A DNA stretch of 64,000 nucleotides from an uncultured Clostridia bacterium (GCA_934234035.1 CAKQHH010000007.1:14518-78517), one strand, 5' to 3'. Numbered from the stretch's first letter, positions 53,855-63,093 are shown. Translations and numbers: made by a program. Notes: a model not told the origin generated them from the letters alone.

Positions 53855-54805
53855 ATGGAAACAAAGGCTTTTTCCAACATGAAACTTTTCGCATGCAACT
53901 CGCATCCGGAGTTGGCAAAGGAAATTGCAGATCTGATGGGCGTAGAACTGGGAAAGGCAACCGTTAGCAAGTTCAGCGACGGTGAGATTTCGGTCAGCAT
54001 CTGGGAGTCCGTTCGTGACAAGGATGTATTCATCATTCAGTCTACCGGAAATCCGGTAAACGACAATCTGATGGAACTCCTGATTATGGTAGATGCCATG
54101 AAGAGAGCGTCTGCAGGCAGCATCAATGCGGTAATTCCGTATTACGGTTATGCTCGTCAGGACAGAAAGGCAAAGGCCAGAGATCCGATTACGGCAAAGC
54201 TGGTGGCAGACCTGCTGGTAGCAGCCGGTGTGGATCGGGTAATCACCATGGATCTTCACGCAAACCAGATTCAGGGATATTTCGACATTCCGGTAGATCA
54301 CATGATTGGACTGCCGACTCTGACGGAATACTTCATTAAGAAGGAGATGGAAGACGTTGTCGTTGTATCTCCGGACCACGGAAGCGTACCGAGAGCAAGA
54401 AATATGGCAGAACGCATGAACTGCCCGATTGCTATCGTGGACAAGAGAAGACCGGAGCCGAACAAGAGCGAGATCATGAACATCATCGGAGATATCAAGG
54501 GCAAGAACTGCATCATTCTCGATGATATGATCGATACCGCAGGAACCATCACCAATGCGGCAAATGCCATCAAGGATATGGGCGCAAAAGAAGTATACGC
54601 ATGTGCTACCCACGGCGTGCTGTCCGGTCCGGCGATTGAGAGATTGGAAAAGAGTGCAATTAAGGAACTGGTAATTCTGAACACATTGCCGATTCCGGAA
54701 GAGAAAAGAATTGACAAGATGACCATTCTCTCCGCTGCACCGATTTTCGCTGAAACGATTTCCAGAGTATATACGCACGGTTCTGTCAGTGCAATGTTTA
54801 ACTAA
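53855..54805 (+). CDS. prs: Ribose-phosphate pyrophosphokinase
   Basis: Makes PRPP from ribose-5-phosphate and ATP for nucleotide, His and Trp synthesis. The 316 residues contain the [20 protein letters not shown] loop, the [18 protein letters not shown] stretch, [12 protein letters not shown] and the PRPP-binding motif [20 protein letters not shown] precedes the ATG at 53855; an upstream frame start is rejected. AGA-rich codons indicate strong expression. Confidence 0.97.
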   Translation: METKAFSNMKLFACNSHPELAKEIADLMGVELGKATVSKFSDGEISVSIWESVRDKDVFIIQSTGNPVNDNLMELLIMVDAMKRASAGSINAVIPYYGYARQDRKAKARDPITAKLVADLLVAAGVDRVITMDLHANQIQGYFDIPVDHMIGLPTLTEYFIKKEMEDVVVVSPDHGSVPRARNMAERMNCPIAIVDKRRPEPNKSEIMNIIGDIKGKNCIILDDMIDTAGTITNAANAIKDMGAKEVYACATHGVLSGPAIERLEKSAIKELVILNTLPIPEEKRIDKMTILSAAPIFAETISRVYTHGSVSAMFN

Positions 54806-54808
54806 TCC

Positions 54809-55390
54809 ATGTATATCATTGCAGGACTAGGCAATCCGGGCTCAAAGTACGAGAACACAAGACACAATATGGGGTTCAAGGCCATCGATGCCATGGCATC
54901 GGAATTCGGAATCGATGTGAATCGGGCCAAATTCAAAGGTTTAATCGGAGAGGGACGCATTGGAACCGAAAAGGTGATTCTGTTGAAGCCTCAGACTTAT
55001 ATGAACCTCAGCGGGCAGTCGGTTCGGGAGATTATGAATTTCTATAAGATTCCGGAAGAAAATTTAATCGTAATATACGATGATTTTGATTTGCCCATCG
55101 GGTCGATTCGTGTTCGCAAAAGCGGCGGCCCCGGAACACATAATGGAATGAAGTCCGTGGTTCAGGAACTGGGCTCTCGGAAATTTCCCCGAGTTCGGGT
55201 GGGAATCGGCAGCAGTGACGGTTCCACCATCCAATTTGTCATTGGAAAAGTGGGGAAGGATGAACAGCAGATTCTGAACGAAGCGGCAGAGGCAGCGGCA
55301 TCTGCGGCAGCGGATATTATTCGCATTGGAATTGAAAATGCGATGAACATCCATAATACAAGAAAGAGCGAAAAAAAGGATGATCATTAA
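54809..55390 (+). CDS. pth: Peptidyl-tRNA hydrolase
   Basis: Recycles peptidyl-tRNA released from stalled ribosomes. The 193 residues show GLGNPGSKYENTRHNMGF with the catalytic His, YDDFDLPIGSIRVRKSGG and GTHNGMKSV. It begins 3 nt after prs and overlaps mfd by 11 nt. There is no strong ribosome site, so translation probably depends on coupling to prs. Confidence 0.96.
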   Translation: MYIIAGLGNPGSKYENTRHNMGFKAIDAMASEFGIDVNRAKFKGLIGEGRIGTEKVILLKPQTYMNLSGQSVREIMNFYKIPEENLIVIYDDFDLPIGSIRVRKSGGPGTHNGMKSVVQELGSRKFPRVRVGIGSSDGSTIQFVIGKVGKDEQQILNEAAEAAASAAADIIRIGIENAMNIHNTRKSEKKDDH

Positions 55391-58300
55391 CTTCACAGGG
55401 GTAAGCGGCAGCCGTGTCGCTTACCTCGCTTCCAAAGAAATAAAGAATTACAACTCAACATTAATCGTGGTATCTTCCGGCCTTGTTGCGGACAGGCTCA
55501 GGGAAGATATTTCTTTTTTTGTACCCGATATTTCGGTTCAGACGCTTCCGGAAAAAGAAGATTTTCATTTTCTCTACGAAGCCCGAGACAAGGATGAATT
55601 GGTGCGGCGAATCCGCGGCATGGAGTCTTTGGCGGGAACTTCTCACGATGTGGTTATCGTGCCGATTTCCGCATTGCTGCCGACGGTGGATGAGAAAGCG
55701 CATTTTCTGAAGTATCGGCGAATGATCCGGTTGGGGGATGAGGTGGATCCGGATGAGCTGAAGAACTTTCTGGTACAAGCCGGATACGAATACAACAGCG
55801 TTACCTCCGCACCCGGAGAATTCAGCGGACGAGGCGATATCATCGATGTGTATTCTCCTTCCATGGAGAACCCGGTGCGAATCGAATTCTTCGATACGGA
55901 AATCGATTCCCTGCGAACTTTCGACCCCGTTTCCCAGCGGTCCGTGGAGTCCGTTTCCCAATTTCAAATCGTTCCGGCGGTGGAATTCATGCCGGAACCG
56001 GAAGCGGTGGAGAAAGCCTTAGAGCGGATTGAAGCGGAATACCGGAAGCGAATCGACGAGCTGAAGGAGCAGCGGGAAAAAGAAAATCTGAAAGACGGCC
56101 GAATCGAACGGTATGAAGAAGAGCTGGGCCGCATCCGGGAGATGTTCCGGAACCGCACCAACCTGCCGATTTTCTCGGAATACATTTCCTATTTTGATGT
56201 GCCGGAAACCCGGATGTGGAACTATATGAACAACGGGCTTGTACTGGTGTACGACCCGGCCCGAATCGGAGAGGCCATCCCGGAATATCAGGACAAGGAT
56301 TCCTTCCTTCGGATGTACCGGGAGTGTGAGAACATTCGGATTACCACTCCTTTTCCGGAGCGAATCGAGGGCGTGGACCGGCTGGATGAAATTCAAAATA
56401 TTGAAAGCCGTCCGGTAGCACCGTTTAACGGACAGCTCCAGATGCTGGCCTCCTCTGTTAAAGGATACCTGAAGAAGGGGTATGAAGTGCACCTGGTGTC
56501 CTCTACGGAAGAACGGGGAACACGGCTGCGGGAATACTTGGACGAAGGGGGCGTTCACGGAAATCTTTTATACGATACCGGAAACCTGAGCGCCGGATTG
56601 ATCCTGGAGGAAGAACGGTTATGCTATATTTCGGAAAATGATATTTTCCCGGGACAGAAGAAAGCGCTTCGCCGAAAGAAAAAGAAATCCCCATCCATTG
56701 ACTTTTCGGATCTTCAGAAGGGCGATTACGTGGTGCACGAGGTTCACGGAATCGGCCGATTCGAAGGAATTAAGACGCTGGAGACGGACGGAGAAGCCAA
56801 AGATTATCTGAAAATTCATTACGCCGGATCGGATGTGCTGTACATTCCCACGGAGCAGCTGGATATCATTCAGCGGTATATCGGAAATGAAGGAAATGCA
56901 CCGCGCCTGTCGAAACTTTCCGGCGGAGAGTGGCGGCGTACCCGGGATCGGGTTCGAAAATCCGTCATGGAAATCGCGGAAGATCTGGTGAAACTCTATG
57001 CGGAGCGGGAAGCCGCCGGCGGATATGCCTTCTCCAAAGACACGGTGTGGCAGCAGGAATTCGAGGATGATTTTCCGTACACGGAAACGGAAGACCAGCT
57101 GCAGGCCATCGCGGAAATCAAGGAGGATATGGAGAAGCCGCTGCCGATGGACCGCTTGCTCTGCGGCGATGTGGGGTACGGAAAGACGGAAGTGGCGGCT
57201 CGGGCGATTTTCAAATGCATTTCCGAAGGCCGCCAGGCGGTTCTGCTGGCGCCTACCACTTTGTTGGCAGATCAGCATTACCATACCCTAAAGGCGCGCT
57301 TTGAGAAATTTCCTTTTGAAATCGAAATGCTCTCCCGATTCCGGTCGGATGCGGAACAGACGAAGATTATCGAAAAGCTGAAAAAAGGAACTTTGGATTT
57401 GGTTATCGGGACCCACCGGGTGCTGTCCGATGATGTGAAGTACAAGGATTTGGGATTACTGGTCATCGATGAAGAGCAGCGCTTCGGCGTGAAACACAAG
57501 GAAAAAATCAAGATGCTGCGGAAGAACATCGACGTGCTGACCCTGTCGGCCACGCCGATTCCGCGGACACTGAACATGTCCTTAACCGGAATTAAGAATA
57601 TCAGCACCATCGAGGAACCGCCGCAGGATCGCCTTCCGGTGCAGACTTACGTGACGCCGGAAGATGAAACCCTGATTCAGGAAGTTATCGAACGGGAGCT
57701 GAACCGAAACGGTCAGGTGTTCGTCATCTACAATCGGATTAAAGGTATTCGAAAGGTGGCGGAGACCATTCAGGAGCTAGTGCCTCAGGCTCGGGTCGGC
57801 GTCGGTCACGGACGGCTGGACGAGCGGAGCCTGGAGAACGTGATGCTGGATTTCGTGGAGCACCGCACGGATGTACTGGTATCCACCACGATTATCGAAA
57901 CGGGAATCGACATTCCAAATGCCAATACCATCATCATCCTGGATGCGGACCGAATGGGACTGTCCCAGCTGTACCAGCTCCGAGGCCGCGTAGGCCGGTC
58001 CGATACCCTGGCGTACGCGTATCTGACCTATAAGCCGGAGAAGGTCCTTACGGAAATTGCCCGGAAACGGTTGGCGGCCATTCGGGAATTCACGGAATTC
58101 GGTGCGGGCTTTAAGCTGGCCATGCGGGATCTGGAACTTCGCGGCGCCGGAAACGTGCTGGGAGAAGCGCAGCACGGACACATTGAGGGCATCGGATACG
58201 AGCTGTACTGCAAGGAGATTGAGCGGGCGGTCAGCCGCCTGAAAGGGGAGGACGTGACCGAAAGCCGTTCGGAAAGCACCTTGGAATTCAACGTACCGGC

Positions 58301-58718
58301 GCGCATTCCGAAGCAGTATATCGGGGACGAAACCCTTAAACTTCAGGCATATAAGAAAATTGCTCAGATTGAGACGGAAGAAGATGCGGATGATGTAATG
58401 GAAGAGATGATGGATCGGTACGGAGATATGCCGGAAGTCATGGTGAATCTGATACGGATTGCGGAAATCCGCAGCGCATCGGAACGCCTGGGTATTGAAA
58501 TCCTGAAGCAGCTGGGAAACCGGGTGCAGATCACATTTTACGAAACGAACCGCATGACGGCCTACGGACTTGTCATGGCCACCCAGGCACTGGGGAAAAA
58601 GCTGACGATTCAGAGCGGAAAAGTACCGTCGCTGAGTCTGTTCGTGGGTACGGACGACGTGTTAAAGCAGGTGTTAACGCTTCTTCGGATTCTGCAGAAA
58701 AAGGAACCGGAAGAATAA
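55380..58718 (+). CDS. mfd: Transcription-repair coupling factor Mfd
   Basis: Translocase that removes RNA polymerase stalled at lesions and recruits UvrA. The 1112 residues have a UvrB-like N-terminal part, a CarD-like RNA polymerase interaction domain (about 440-510, with GDYVVHEVHGIGRFEGIKTL), a RecG-like helicase core with Walker A GDVGYGKTE (about 598) and DEEQ (about 696), and the C-terminal TRCF domain. Slightly shorter than E. coli Mfd (1148). Functional partner of the uvrC product at 5 kb. Confidence 0.97.
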   Translation: MIINFTGVSGSRVAYLASKEIKNYNSTLIVVSSGLVADRLREDISFFVPDISVQTLPEKEDFHFLYEARDKDELVRRIRGMESLAGTSHDVVIVPISALLPTVDEKAHFLKYRRMIRLGDEVDPDELKNFLVQAGYEYNSVTSAPGEFSGRGDIIDVYSPSMENPVRIEFFDTEIDSLRTFDPVSQRSVESVSQFQIVPAVEFMPEPEAVEKALERIEAEYRKRIDELKEQREKENLKDGRIERYEEELGRIREMFRNRTNLPIFSEYISYFDVPETRMWNYMNNGLVLVYDPARIGEAIPEYQDKDSFLRMYRECENIRITTPFPERIEGVDRLDEIQNIESRPVAPFNGQLQMLASSVKGYLKKGYEVHLVSSTEERGTRLREYLDEGGVHGNLLYDTGNLSAGLILEEERLCYISENDIFPGQKKALRRKKKKSPSIDFSDLQKGDYVVHEVHGIGRFEGIKTLETDGEAKDYLKIHYAGSDVLYIPTEQLDIIQRYIGNEGNAPRLSKLSGGEWRRTRDRVRKSVMEIAEDLVKLYAEREAAGGYAFSKDTVWQQEFEDDFPYTETEDQLQAIAEIKEDMEKPLPMDRLLCGDVGYGKTEVAARAIFKCISEGRQAVLLAPTTLLADQHYHTLKARFEKFPFEIEMLSRFRSDAEQTKIIEKLKKGTLDLVIGTHRVLSDDVKYKDLGLLVIDEEQRFGVKHKEKIKMLRKNIDVLTLSATPIPRTLNMSLTGIKNISTIEEPPQDRLPVQTYVTPEDETLIQEVIERELNRNGQVFVIYNRIKGIRKVAETIQELVPQARVGVGHGRLDERSLENVMLDFVEHRTDVLVSTTIIETGIDIPNANTIIILDADRMGLSQLYQLRGRVGRSDTLAYAYLTYKPEKVLTEIARKRLAAIREFTEFGAGFKLAMRDLELRGAGNVLGEAQHGHIEGIGYELYCKEIERAVSRLKGEDVTESRSESTLEFNVPARIPKQYIGDETLKLQAYKKIAQIETEEDADDVMEEMMDRYGDMPEVMVNLIRIAEIRSASERLGIEILKQLGNRVQITFYETNRMTAYGLVMATQALGKKLTIQSGKVPSLSLFVGTDDVLKQVLTLLRILQKKEPEE

Positions 58719-58732
58719 AAGGAGGAACTCAG

Positions 58733-60040
58733 ATGATTTTTGAAAAAATTGGATTAATCGATTCGTCATTTCAGTATCGGTCGGACATGACCGTTGTAAC
58801 CAAAGGCGACCGGATTGTCTATATCGGTTCCGAAAAACCTTCGGTAGAAATCACCCGGGAAGCCGGCCCGGTCTATGACGGAACGGGAAAAGTGCTTTTA
58901 CCGGGATTCTACAACGCCCACGGCCATTCGCCCATGTGTTTGATGCGGGGTTATGGAGAGAACCTTCCGCTGGATGAGTGGCTGAACAACCGGATTTTCC
59001 CTTTTGAGGCGAAATTGTACCGCAAGGGCGTGTATTGGAGTACCCTCCTGACCATGGCAGAATCCATCCGCTATGGCATCGTTTCCACCTCGGATATGTA
59101 CATGTTCTGCGATGATATGATTCGAAGCATTTCGGAGAGCGGCATGAAGAGCAATATCTGCCATTCCGTAACGAATTTTACCGGAGCGGCGCCGGAAGAC
59201 AATCCTTCTTTTAAAAACATGAAGGACCTGATTCTCATGTACGACGGATTTGAAGGCGGCCGGATTCATACCGATGCCTGCCTCCATGCGGAATACACGA
59301 ACGATGAGCGGACCGTTCGAGCGGTGGCGGATGTTGCCCGGGAATTCGGCGTTCCGATTCAGGTGCACGTATCGGAAACGGAGAAGGAGACGCGGGCGTG
59401 CATGGAACGCCACGGCGGCCGCACCCCGGTAAAATATCTGTCGGACATGGGATTCTTCGATTCTCCGGTGACGGCGGCCCACTGCGTGTGGCTGAACGAT
59501 GAGGATCGGCAGATTCTGGCAGAGGGAAAAGCCACGGTTGCGGTGAATGCTGCCAGCAATCTGAAACTGTGCAGCGGAATTTGCGACACGCCGAAGCTTC
59601 TGAAAGCGGGGGTGTCTCTTGCCATCGGTACGGACAGCGTCGCCAGCAACAACAATTTGGACTTCTTCGAAGAGATGAAGCTTTTCGCCCTTCTGGAAAA
59701 AATAAAAGGCGGCGCGGATACCATCGTCCGGCCGGAAGATGTGTTGTACGCGGGCACCAGAGCCGGCGCCCTGTCTCAGGGCCGAGAGGACTGCGGCCTG
59801 ATTCAGGAAGGCTTCAAGGCGGACCTGATTGTGGTAGATGCGAATGTGCCGAACATGCAGCCGGTGCACAGCATGCTGAACAACCTGGTGTACTCCGCAT
59901 CCGGCAAAGATGTGCTGCTCACCATGGTGGATGGAAAGGTGCTTTATCAGGATGGCGAATATACCACCATCGACCTGGAAAAGGTGATGGCGGAAACCGA
60001 TAACGCCCGGAAAAAGATACTGGACAGCCTGAATCGGTAG
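58733..60040 (+). CDS. mtaD: 5-methylthioadenosine/S-adenosylhomocysteine deaminase family amidohydrolase
   Basis: A 435-residue metal-dependent hydrolase of the amidohydrolase superfamily, TrzN/MtaD branch. The first metal motif reads GFYNAHGHSPM (HxH form), followed by VHVSETEKET, AAHCVWL and the terminal metal Asp in AIGTDS. It probably deaminates S-adenosylhomocysteine or methylthioadenosine; related members act on guanine or chlorinated triazines. AAAGGAGG precedes the ATG. It ends the murC operon and in the ancestral order was followed directly by rqcP. Confidence 0.82.
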   Translation: MIFEKIGLIDSSFQYRSDMTVVTKGDRIVYIGSEKPSVEITREAGPVYDGTGKVLLPGFYNAHGHSPMCLMRGYGENLPLDEWLNNRIFPFEAKLYRKGVYWSTLLTMAESIRYGIVSTSDMYMFCDDMIRSISESGMKSNICHSVTNFTGAAPEDNPSFKNMKDLILMYDGFEGGRIHTDACLHAEYTNDERTVRAVADVAREFGVPIQVHVSETEKETRACMERHGGRTPVKYLSDMGFFDSPVTAAHCVWLNDEDRQILAEGKATVAVNAASNLKLCSGICDTPKLLKAGVSLAIGTDSVASNNNLDFFEEMKLFALLEKIKGGADTIVRPEDVLYAGTRAGALSQGREDCGLIQEGFKADLIVVDANVPNMQPVHSMLNNLVYSASGKDVLLTMVDGKVLYQDGEYTTIDLEKVMAETDNARKKILDSLNR

Positions 60041-60104
60041 ACCGAGCCAAACGAATTTTTTTTACCGGAAAAAGAATAGGAGGCAACATAAGCAACTTAA
60101 TATA

Positions 60105-60133
60105 TTGACTATTGTGATTAAATGTGTTTAAAT
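60105..60133 (+). promoter_or_regulatory. Putative tnpA promoter
   Basis: TTGACT (60105-60110), 17-bp spacer, TTAAAT (60128-60133), inside the left end of the element. Confidence 0.5.
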
Positions 60134-60155
60134 GCACCTAAAGGAGAGTGTTAAA

Positions 60156-60845
60156 ATGAACACATCAAATATCACAATTTATAAACCAAAAGACTTTGCC
60201 GAACTTTTAGGCATATCTGTTAAGACATTACAACGTTGGGACAGAGAAGGAATTTTAAAGGCAAACCGAACTCCAACTAATAGGCGTTATTACACTTATG
60301 ATCAGTATCTACAATTCAAAGGTATAAATATTGAAAATGATAAACGCAAGGTGGTTATTTATACTAGAGTATCTACAAGAAATCAAAAAGATGATTTGCT
60401 AAATTAAGTTGCATTTTTAAGACAGTTTTGCAACGCAAAAGGAATTATTGTAGACCAGTGTGTTGAAGATTATGGAAGTGGTCTTAATTACAACCGTAAA
60501 AAGTGGAACGAATTATTAGATGAAGTGATAGAACAAAAAATCAAAACCATAGTAGTAACCCATAAAGATAGATTTGTCCGATTTGGTTATGATTGGTTTG
60601 AAAAATTCTGTATGAAGTTTAATACAACCATAGTGGTAGTAAATAACGAAGAACTATCACCACAAGAAGAACTCGTGCAGGATATTGTTTCAATACTTCG
60701 TGTGTTCTCTTGTAGGCTGTATGGACTTCGTAAGTATAAAAAACAAATAGAAAGGGATGAGGGAATTGCTAAAGAGCTTCAAGACAGAAATAAATCCGTC
60801 AGAAGAGCAGAAGGTCAAGATTCGCAAAACGATAGGAACTTGTAG
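60156..60845 (+). pseudogene. tnpA: IS607-type serine recombinase tnpA, nonsense-mutated
   Basis: The reading frame of 230 codons has a MerR-like N-terminal HTH (FAELLGISVKTLQRWDREG) and a serine-recombinase domain with catalytic S73 (YTRVSTRNQKDD), followed by the conserved THKDRFVRFGYDWFEKF and ending KSVRRAEGQ. Codon 84 is TAA (60405-60407) where the family usually has Gln, probably CAA to TAA; translation after the stop continues in frame with clear homology. The 83-residue product lacks most of the catalytic domain. GGAGAG precedes the ATG. The element should no longer move by itself. Confidence 0.9.
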
Positions 60846-61920
60846 GTTTATCTATAACTTCTATCTTGCTCATAATAAGGAACTTCATGAAAATGGGAAA
60901 AAGTTTATGAGCAGCAATAAATTTAGAGTCTGGCTTAACAATGAGTATATTCCGAATCATCCGGAATATTCTTGGATCAAGGAAGCTTATTCAAAAGCGG
61001 TAACACAGGCAGTAAATAACGGACAAACCGCATTTACGAGATTCTTTAATCACAAGAGCGCCTTTCCAAGGTTTAAAAAGAAAGGCAAATCTGATGTAAA
61101 AATGTATTTCGTAAAGAATAATCCGAAAGATTGTCGTTGTGAAAGACACAGAATCAATATTCCGTCACTTGGCTGGGTTCGAATCAAAGAAAAAGGATAT
61201 ATTCCCACAACAAAAGATGGATACGTAATTAGAAGCGGTCATGTCTCGATAAAAGCGGACAGATACTATGTTTCAGTTCTTATAGAAATCCCGGATAACA
61301 AGATAGTCAATAATTCCAATGAAGGAATTGGCATAGACCTTGGACTAAAGGATTTCGCCGTTGTCTCGAATGGTACAAGTTATAAGAACATTAACAAATC
61401 CACAAAATTAAAGAAACTGGAAAAACAACTCATTCGAGAACAGAGAAGTCTTTCTCGAAAGTATGAAAATTTAAAGAAAGGAGGGTCCATTCAAAGAGCG
61501 AATATACAAAAGCAAAGGCTTAAGGTACAGAAACTTCATCATAGAATTGACAATATTCGTACTGACTACATCAATAAAACAATCGCAGAGATAGTGAAAA
61601 CCAAACCATCTTATATAACGATTGAAGACTTAAACGTATCAGGAATGATGAAGAACAAACATCTTTCAAAGGCAGTTTCTTCGCAGAAGTTTTATGAATT
61701 TAGAACAAAGCTTCAAGCTAAATGTAACGAAAACGGCATTGAACTTCGAGTTGTAGACAAATGGTTTCCATCATCGAAAACCTGTCATTGCTGCGGCGCT
61801 ATCAAAAAAGATTTAAAGCTTTCAGACAGAACCTTCACATGTGACTGCGGTTATATCGAAGACAGAGATTTCAATGCTGCACTTAATTTGAGAGATGCTA
61901 CGACTTACGAAGTTGCATAA
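60757..61920 (+). CDS. tnpB: TnpB RNA-guided endonuclease
   Basis: A 387-residue TnpB, ancestor group of Cas12 nucleases, guided by an RNA from the element's right end. The RuvC acids are intact: D194 (GIGIDLGLKDF), E290 (YITIEDLNVSGM) and D371 (EDRDFNAALNL). A C4 zinc finger lies at C343/C346 and C362/C364. It overlaps tnpA by 89 nt in another frame, typical of IS607; the ATG has GAAAGGG upstream. It has no stop or frameshift, unlike tnpA. Low GC matches the rest of the element. Confidence 0.93.
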   Translation: MRELLKSFKTEINPSEEQKVKIRKTIGTCRFIYNFYLAHNKELHENGKKFMSSNKFRVWLNNEYIPNHPEYSWIKEAYSKAVTQAVNNGQTAFTRFFNHKSAFPRFKKKGKSDVKMYFVKNNPKDCRCERHRINIPSLGWVRIKEKGYIPTTKDGYVIRSGHVSIKADRYYVSVLIEIPDNKIVNNSNEGIGIDLGLKDFAVVSNGTSYKNINKSTKLKKLEKQLIREQRSLSRKYENLKKGGSIQRANIQKQRLKVQKLHHRIDNIRTDYINKTIAEIVKTKPSYITIEDLNVSGMMKNKHLSKAVSSQKFYEFRTKLQAKCNENGIELRVVDKWFPSSKTCHCCGAIKKDLKLSDRTFTCDCGYIEDRDFNAALNLRDATTYEVA

Positions 61921-62102
61921 ATAAAAGCAAACGTAGGTATGTACCGAAGGCTATTTCGGGAATTTACGACTATGGAGTGTACAAGAACTTGTGAGTAGAT
62001 ATGATTTCGGTCAATCCAAAGCATACACGATGAAGTAGTAAGTAATGTTCGTGAGAACTTACATTATCTCGATGTGAGTATATTTAATCATATTTTGAGT
62101 GG
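61921..62102 (+). ncRNA. Right end of the IS with probable omega-RNA scaffold
   Basis: Non-coding 182 bp after tnpB, ending at the GG border. Contains GTTC-GTGA-GAAC (62047-62058) and other short inverted repeats. In TnpB systems the omega RNA covers the 3' part of tnpB and this end, and the guide is the flanking DNA, here starting CAGAAAAAATGCGACTGG. Precise ends cannot be set from sequence alone. Confidence 0.55.
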
Positions 62103-62110
62103 CAGAAAAA

Positions 62111-62353
62111 ATGCGACTGGATAAATTTTTGAAGATTTCTAGAATCATAAAGAGAAGAACGGTAGCGAAGGAAGCCTGCGAGCAGGGCCGCGTTCAGGTG
62201 AACGGAAAAGTGGCCAAGCCCGGGGTGGAAGTGAAGGTGGACGATATCATCACGGTAACCTTCGGAACCAGCGAGTTGACGGTGCAGGTCAAAAAACTAA
62301 CCGAGTCCTGCAAGAAACAGGACTCGGAAGGGATGTACGAAATAATTGGATAA
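62111..62353 (+). CDS. rqcP: S4-domain RNA-binding protein RqcP/YabO
   Basis: An 80-residue S4-fold protein; RqcP binds stalled 50S-peptidyl-tRNA complexes and helps RqcH add alanine tails in ribosome quality control. The start MRLDKFLKISRIIKRRT and GRVQVNGKVAKPG match the family. The ATG at 62111 corresponds to the conserved N-terminus; a GTG at 62099 partly made by the IS end could extend it by four residues. After the IS insertion only GAGTGG is left as ribosome site, so expression is probably reduced. A minus-strand terminator overlaps its 3' coding region. Confidence 0.92.
   Translation: MRLDKFLKISRIIKRRTVAKEACEQGRVQVNGKVAKPGVEVKVDDIITVTFGTSELTVQVKKLTESCKKQDSEGMYEIIG
62291..62327 (-). 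terminator. folT terminator inside the rqcP coding region
   Basis: Perfect 10-bp stem CCGAGTCCTG/CAGGACTCGG (62301-62310 with 62318-62327); on the minus strand it is followed by TTAGTTTTTT. It lies about 35-70 nt past the folT stop, within the last codons of rqcP. Confidence 0.8.
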
Positions 62354-62360
62354 ATAACTT

Positions 62361-62873
62361 TTAGACTGCCGGTCGGAAAATTCGCCGGGTTGCTTTGCTC
62401 AGCACAAGAATCAGTGCAGTGTCGATTGGCACGCAAAGGAGCTCCTTGATGAATCTGGCCGGCAGCATTGCCATGTAGCCTTTGCCCAGAATAAGGGTGA
62501 GCCAGAAGGTATTCAACAGAAGGTTGATGCCTAGCACCACTGCGATGACGGCGGCGAGGCTGGTTCCCACGGTCACTTTGCGTTTGTGCAGGAAGAGCCC
62601 GTAGATGATGCCGGTGAGGCAGGCGGAAACCGTGAAGCCCGGGAAGTAGGCGCCGGTTGGGAAAATGAGGCTTCCCAGAACGTCGGCCAGCGCGTAGGCG
62701 CCGCCGCCCCATATCGGACCGTAGTACATTGCGACAATTACCATCGGCAGAAAGCCGAAGCTGATTCGAAGCATCGGCGTGCTGATGCCCACAAAGCGGG
62801 TCAGGATGATTTCCAGTGCGATGAGGATTGCGGTAATAACGAGCTTTTCGGTGTTTGTTCTTTTTCTTTCCAT
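62361..62873 (-). CDS. folT: Folate-specific ECF transporter S component
   Basis: A 170-residue membrane protein with five or six helices that binds folate and docks to a shared energy-coupling module (EcfT/A/A') encoded elsewhere. FGFLPMVIVAMYYGPIWGG and the PTGAYFPGFTVSACLTG loop are FolT signatures. AAGGAGA on the minus strand precedes the ATG. Assignment to folate, rather than another vitamin, is strengthened by the THF riboswitch directly upstream. Confidence 0.9.
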   Translation of the reverse strand: MERKRTNTEKLVITAILIALEIILTRFVGISTPMLRISFGFLPMVIVAMYYGPIWGGGAYALADVLGSLIFPTGAYFPGFTVSACLTGIIYGLFLHKRKVTVGTSLAAVIAVVLGINLLLNTFWLTLILGKGYMAMLPARFIKELLCVPIDTALILVLSKATRRIFRPAV

Positions 62874-62877
62874 TAAA

Positions 62878-62941
62878 AAATCTCCTTAAGATTATAATAA
62901 AAGAAGTAACGTAAACTGCTGGTATTATAATCAGGAGATTC
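62878..62941 (-). promoter_or_regulatory. Riboswitch expression platform, ribosome-site sequestering hairpin
   Basis: Minus-strand segment 62941-62923 (AATCTCC and TTATAATA) can pair with 62900-62878, which holds the AAGGAG site of folT. The same segment can alternatively pair with TATTATA-AGGA next to the aptamer. The two mutually exclusive hairpins suggest translational control. Confidence 0.7.
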
Positions 62942-62963
62942 TATATTTCCTCTATAATATTTG

Positions 62964-63058
62964 CAGTAGTGGATGCAATATCAAACCGCAACATGTTGTT
63001 TTCGGTCACAGACAACATCCCATTCTGTGAAACTTAACGCTTGATATTTACTCTACCG
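62964..63058 (-). promoter_or_regulatory. Tetrahydrofolate (THF) riboswitch
   Basis: 95 nt matching the THF-I aptamer: GAGTA near the 5' end, GCGTTAAG, GGGATGT, TTGCGG and TTGCATCC in order, closed by the P1 stem CGGTAG/CTACTG (one G-T). It lies directly between the folT promoter and folT, and should lower folate uptake when THF is high. Confidence 0.93.
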
Positions 63059-63064
63059 TCCTCG

Positions 63065-63093
63065 AATATACCACAAAAGGCCCCATAGAACAA
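63065..63093 (-). promoter_or_regulatory. folT promoter
   Basis: Minus-strand TTGTTC (63093-63088), 17-bp spacer, TATATT (63070-63065); transcription would begin just before the riboswitch P1 stem. Confidence 0.78.

Larger units (their letters stand above)
60084..62102 (+). mobile_element. IS607-family insertion sequence with TnpB
   Basis: About 2.0 kb of AT-rich DNA carrying a broken serine-recombinase tnpA and a tnpB, bordered by GG at 60082-60083 and GG at 62101-62102, as expected for IS607 elements, which insert at GG without making target duplications. Joining the flanks restores AGGAGG-CAGAAAAA-ATG, an ideal ribosome-binding site for rqcP, so the element sits inside that Shine-Dalgarno sequence. 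Confidence 0.85.

Noticed and set aside
60525..60845. 106-codon frame as a separate gene
   Set aside because: It is the in-frame continuation of tnpA after the nonsense codon, not an independent gene.
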